From the NCBI GenBank assembly GCA_040506275.1, contig JBEVXD010000011.1:1-64000 (forward strand): 64,000 nucleotides of DNA. The letters are read 5' to 3'. A model generated the notes under the pieces. It saw only the letters and a list, made by a program, of their open reading frames with translations. It ran no database searches and was not told where the DNA came from. The position numbers and the translations under genes are program-made. Positions within the stretch are counted from its first letter, which is position 1. Every line of letters starts with the position of its first letter. This document shows, piece after piece, positions 61,638 to 64,000 of this stretch. The DNA is from Thiodiazotropha sp040506275. Its GTDB lineage: Bacteria > Pseudomonadota > Gammaproteobacteria > Chromatiales > Chromatiaceae.

Positions 61638-61803
61638 TTAGTAACCCGGTACCTTAATAGGTAGGTTCAGCCTAAGCGTGCCTGCCTGCAGCAAGGCATC
61701 GAAACGCCGCTGTAGCACTCCTACAACAAGTTTTGATAACTCAGTCTGCAGGCAGGCACGCTTAGGCCTGTCCTTTTAAATTTAAACTGTTAGGGGTTAC
61801 TAA
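61638..61803. repeat. composite inverted-repeat element, copy 4 (H module)
   Basis: The outer ends are a perfect 10-bp inverted repeat, TTAGTAACCC and GGGTTACTAA. Inside is the same 98-bp hairpin module as in the copy at 14651 (here 61670-61767), with arms TAAGCGTGCCTGCCTGCAG and CTGCAGGCAGGCACGCTTA. The left skeleton is of the CACCTTAATAGGTAGGTT type. The right end supplies the TAG stop of the adjacent minus-strand gene. Confidence 0.85.
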
Positions 61804-62084
61804 TGATCGCGATGACGTCTGCGACGGTCATGATCACGTCCATGCTTGTGGCGATCACGATGACGGTATCCATGGCTATCACTGCGACGATAATCGCGAT
61901 GACGGTAGTGATCATGCCGATGACCGTTACGGTGGCCAAAATGGTGGATATGGCCATAGTGCAAGCCAAGTAATACCCCACCAAGCAATCCGTACGGTGC
62001 CTCATGCGCCTGGGCCGCAGGGGCCAGCATCATTGATGTGGATAGGATTGCCCCCATTGCCAATGCTTTTATTTTCGAACTCAT
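61800..62084 (-). CDS. small His/Arg/Asp-rich exported protein
   Basis: This 94-residue protein has a signal peptide (ALAMGAILSTSMMLAPAAQA). A short Gly/Leu segment follows and then a tail made almost wholly of His, Arg, Asp, Tyr and Gly (HRHDHYRHRDYRRSD and HRDRHKHGRDHDRR). The His content suggests metal binding, but low-complexity tails make function uncertain. GGAGG lies 6 nt upstream of the ATG. The final codons reach into a repeat element, so the tail could have evolved by slippage. Confidence 0.65.
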   Translation of the reverse strand: MSSKIKALAMGAILSTSMMLAPAAQAHEAPYGLLGGVLLGLHYGHIHHFGHRNGHRHDHYRHRDYRRSDSHGYRHRDRHKHGRDHDRRRRHRDH

Positions 62085-62539
62085 CTGAAACCTCCATTGG
62101 TTGAACTTGTACTAAAGCTTAAGGAGGCTTGGCTGAACGAAAGCTGAATGGGGTATTAATCTTGATCTAAGAGAGGATTCCACTACAGCCAGGAGATAGA
62201 GGATTGGTTACTGTCAGGGGGGGGTGATTAGTGACAAACCTGTGCAAGAAAAAGGCTTTCTATTCAACATTCTCGGCTGGCTTTGGGTGATATTAGCCCT
62301 ACCGCACCAGAAGGTTGTGGAGTCCCAGGAAATCCCTTTTATACTTTCTTCGTTTTTACTCCAGCATCTGTTGATGGAAATGGTCAGTTAAGCTGCTTAT
62401 CAGGTGGTTTCGTTTCAGTAGTGAATGGTGCGGCAGCCCTACCCTACATCACTTTTTATCTATTTCTGAAAGTAGTGGGCATCTACCAGAATGATATGGT
62501 TAACGAAATCCACCTAATGAATAGCTGGAAAGATAACAA
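62085..62539. other. intergenic, no credible gene
   Basis: This 455-base region has a GGTGCGGCAGCCCTACCCTAC segment near 62428, resembling one arm of the GGTGGGGC-type repeats. Plus-strand frames here (for instance 62283-62606) cross the repeat and lack ribosome sites. Promoters for the divergent genes should lie here. Confidence 0.4.
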
Positions 62540-62830
62540 TCATGTGGATTCTTCCTCAGCGATCAAGCCATTGCGTTTCAGCACCTTGGCTATTTTTTTG
62601 CCTTGATTGCTCAAGCGGGATAGATCGGCAAATCCAGGCACTACACCGTTTGCCAATTTCATCTCCCACTCATCCAGCTCTGTCTCAAGATAGACGAGTA
62701 GTTTACTTGAACAACCTTGACAGGAATCACCGCACCGATCCTCACTATTCAGATCGAAAGGCAGCGTAGTCCGGATCTGCTCAATCAGTTGGCGCATTGC
62801 GATTTGGGTGTTTGGTTTTCGGTCAGCCAC
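62540..62830 (-). CDS. small cytosolic protein with CxxC-type Cys cluster, unknown function
   Basis: A 96-residue protein whose middle carries DRCGDSCQGCSSKLLVYLE, with Cys at positions 33, 37 and 40 in a C-x3-C-x2-C pattern. It has an N-terminal helix (QIAMRQLIEQIRTTLPFDL) and a C-terminal helical segment. I do not recognise a named family. The start is a GTG with GAGA a few bases upstream. The Cys pattern suggests metal or Fe-S binding, which is inference. Confidence 0.6.
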   Translation of the reverse strand: MADRKPNTQIAMRQLIEQIRTTLPFDLNSEDRCGDSCQGCSSKLLVYLETELDEWEMKLANGVVPGFADLSRLSNQGKKIAKVLKRNGLIAEEEST

Positions 62831-62983
62831 GAATCTCTTTATATTTAAAATCTATTCTAATCAATCCTTCTCATAGCGGAGGGTGTCAAAAAAATTATCT
62901 GTTTATCTTCGTCTCATCCTCTGTACGCTGAAGCCATGTATGTTGCAAACAAGGCGTCGGTTCACAACACGAGAATAGCATTC

Positions 62984-63238
62984 TCAATTACACTTCTTAC
63001 TCAACTCTTGCCGGCGTTTCTTACCTTTTTTCAGCTGAGCCTTAACGATCCTCAACTCTATTTTCAAGCGTTTATACTTACTCGAATTTTTCTCTTTTTC
63101 CAACTTACCTTGCAGGCGTTTCTCTTTCTTCTCAAGCTGGATCAGCAAATCATCAATACGATCACATTTAACCTTATCTGAAAGCTCGGCCTTTTCCAGC
63201 ATTTTTTTCAGATTTTGAAGTAGACTTTTAACTTTCAT
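62984..63238 (-). CDS. small basic coiled-coil protein, unknown function
   Basis: An 84-residue, very Lys-rich protein predicted to be almost entirely helical with heptad-like repeats (LLIQLEKKEKRLQGKLEKEK). It ends KKCN. It lies 72 bp downstream of the Na/Pi cotransporter gene on the same strand and may be in the same transcript. AAGG lies about 8 nt ahead of the ATG. No function can be assigned. Confidence 0.6.
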   Translation of the reverse strand: MKVKSLLQNLKKMLEKAELSDKVKCDRIDDLLIQLEKKEKRLQGKLEKEKNSSKYKRLKIELRIVKAQLKKGKKRRQELSKKCN

Positions 63239-63310
63239 AAGGTAAACCTTCTAAAAAAGGATATTTTTTACTAACCAAAAAAACTGTACAGACGAAACGT
63301 CTTTTCGTCA

Positions 63311-64000
63311 CTACTCTTCCGACTCGTCCGGTGACAACACTGTTTTTGCCATACGCTTTGCGAAATAGTAGATACGCTTCTGCTTTTCGATGATATCAAC
63401 TTCAGTCGTGTATGCAGCGATCCGATTCGGTTCTTGCGCAACCAGACGAGCAGCTTGATGTTGTGTAGCTGAGTTAGCCAAAGCAGTAATCTCGTCCTTC
63501 ATTGCCACCACAGCATGAGCGACCTCTTTATTGATCTGGGAAACAGATTGAACGGCGCCATCAACTGATCTTAATATCACTCGGTGAAACTCCTCTAATA
63601 CAACTTTAGTCGGCTCACTGATGGAGAACCCAACATTGATACGCTCGTGTCCGAGAGCTACCAGATTTGTTTCAATGGTGTCACCTATATTTTCCAGGTC
63701 ACCAACGGCCTCCATCAAACTCAAAAGCTCTTCTGTTTCATGATCAGTCAGACTCTGTTTACTGATTCTGCCTAAATAGTCGATGATCTGCTCATACAGG
63801 ATATCCACTTCATCATCCAACTGAGCCACAGCATCCAGTGACTCACGACTTCCGCTGATAATCGCCGGCATGATTCTGTTAAGCATGACTTGCACCTTCT
63901 CCCCCATATGCAGTACTTCAAGGCGAACTCGATCCAAAGCCAGGGAAGGGGTACTCAACAGTGCATCATCAAGATATTTCGCGCTAACTGCAATTCCCTC
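63311..64000 (-). CDS. Na/Pi cotransporter, C-terminal part with PhoU domain (truncated by the window)
   Basis: The frame runs out of the window at 64000, so only the last 229 residues are seen. The fragment begins EGIAVSAKYLDDALLSTPSL, typical of the linker after the membrane part of NptA/YjbB-type Na+/phosphate symporters. It then holds a PhoU-like helical domain (VRLEVLHMGEKVQVMLNRIMPAI, and DLENIGDTIETNLVALGHERI). The C-terminus is AKRMAKTVLSPDESEE. Membrane segments would lie to the right. With PhoB at the other end this hints at phosphate physiology but no direct link is visible. Confidence 0.85.
   Translation of the reverse strand, partial: EGIAVSAKYLDDALLSTPSLALDRVRLEVLHMGEKVQVMLNRIMPAIISGSRESLDAVAQLDDEVDILYEQIIDYLGRISKQSLTDHETEELLSLMEAVGDLENIGDTIETNLVALGHERINVGFSISEPTKVVLEEFHRVILRSVDGAVQSVSQINKEVAHAVVAMKDEITALANSATQHQAARLVAQEPNRIAAYTTEVDIIEKQKRIYYFAKRMAKTVLSPDESEE

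Noticed and set aside
62283..62606. 107-codon plus-strand open frame
   Set aside because: It crosses a GGTGCGGC-type repeat segment and the end of a supported minus-strand gene, has no ribosome site and no recognisable domain.

Overview
The window looks like a chromosomal segment of a gammaproteobacterium of moderate GC. The genes suggest a free-living or facultatively symbiotic environmental bacterium of the Chromatiales / sulfur-oxidiser type (Sedimenticola / Thiodiazotropha-like). The evidence is a min operon, a B12-dependent MetH, an argS-SPOR pair, FeoABC, orphan MlaC, QmcA/NfeD, choice-of-anchor and CNP1-like proteins and many c-di-GMP and chemotaxis-type sensors. The taxonomic placement is inference from gene content and protein resemblance only. 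I see no prophage, plasmid, CRISPR array, rRNA or tRNA gene.

Layout. 0-2.2 kb: short tandem repeats, an orphan PhoB-type regulator, a PilZ protein and two hairpin repeats. 2.2-6.1 kb: argS with a SPOR protein, NnrU-like membrane protein, small membrane protein. 6.4-9.8 kb: a 189-bp inverted-repeat element, then feoA-feoB-feoC behind a Fur box. 9.9-16.6 kb: methyltransferase, CLC transporter, PPK2, ICMT-like membrane protein, a low-complexity exported protein and MlaC. 16.7-22 kb: an output-less SBP-PAS sensor, tsaC, a likely small RNA, a thioredoxin, hemB and aroE. 22-28 kb: an AT-rich, gene-poor stretch with a FliA-promoted chemoreceptor and a decayed EAL fragment, then minCDE. 28-36.5 kb: a papain-like lipoprotein with a DUF333 lipoprotein, DUF599, a RibD-C reductase, a decayed GGDEF fragment, an ABM monooxygenase, a gamma-carbonic-anhydrase-like protein, LemA, a GIDE-like membrane protein and a CNP1-like protein. 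36.6-44.3 kb: PrlC, two small proteins, an ion-transporter-superfamily permease with CBS partner and TtcA, and QmcA/NfeD. 44.4-55.5 kb: signalling genes (HDOD and degenerate HD-GYP regulators, a chemoreceptor 3' remnant, a CxxCH-containing sensor kinase, an output-less Cache-type protein, a tail-anchored receiver protein) interleaved with VOC, alcohol-dehydrogenase-like, uracil-DNA-glycosylase-like, OsmC and MsrA genes. 55.7-64 kb: metH, LEA-type lipoprotein, a GlyGly-CTERM-like protein, a His-rich exported protein, two small proteins and the truncated 3' part of a Na/Pi cotransporter.

The most distinctive feature is a dispersed family of composite inverted repeats. A common outer skeleton (TATTAACCCGGC...) carries one of two interchangeable internal hairpin modules. 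Copies lie directly behind genes, and in two cases the element supplies the stop codon. Several signalling proteins have unusual architectures: a receiver with Glu at the phospho-acceptor site, a receiver ending in a membrane anchor, and sensors without output domains. Three decayed fragments of GGDEF, EAL and chemoreceptor genes suggest turnover of this class of gene.
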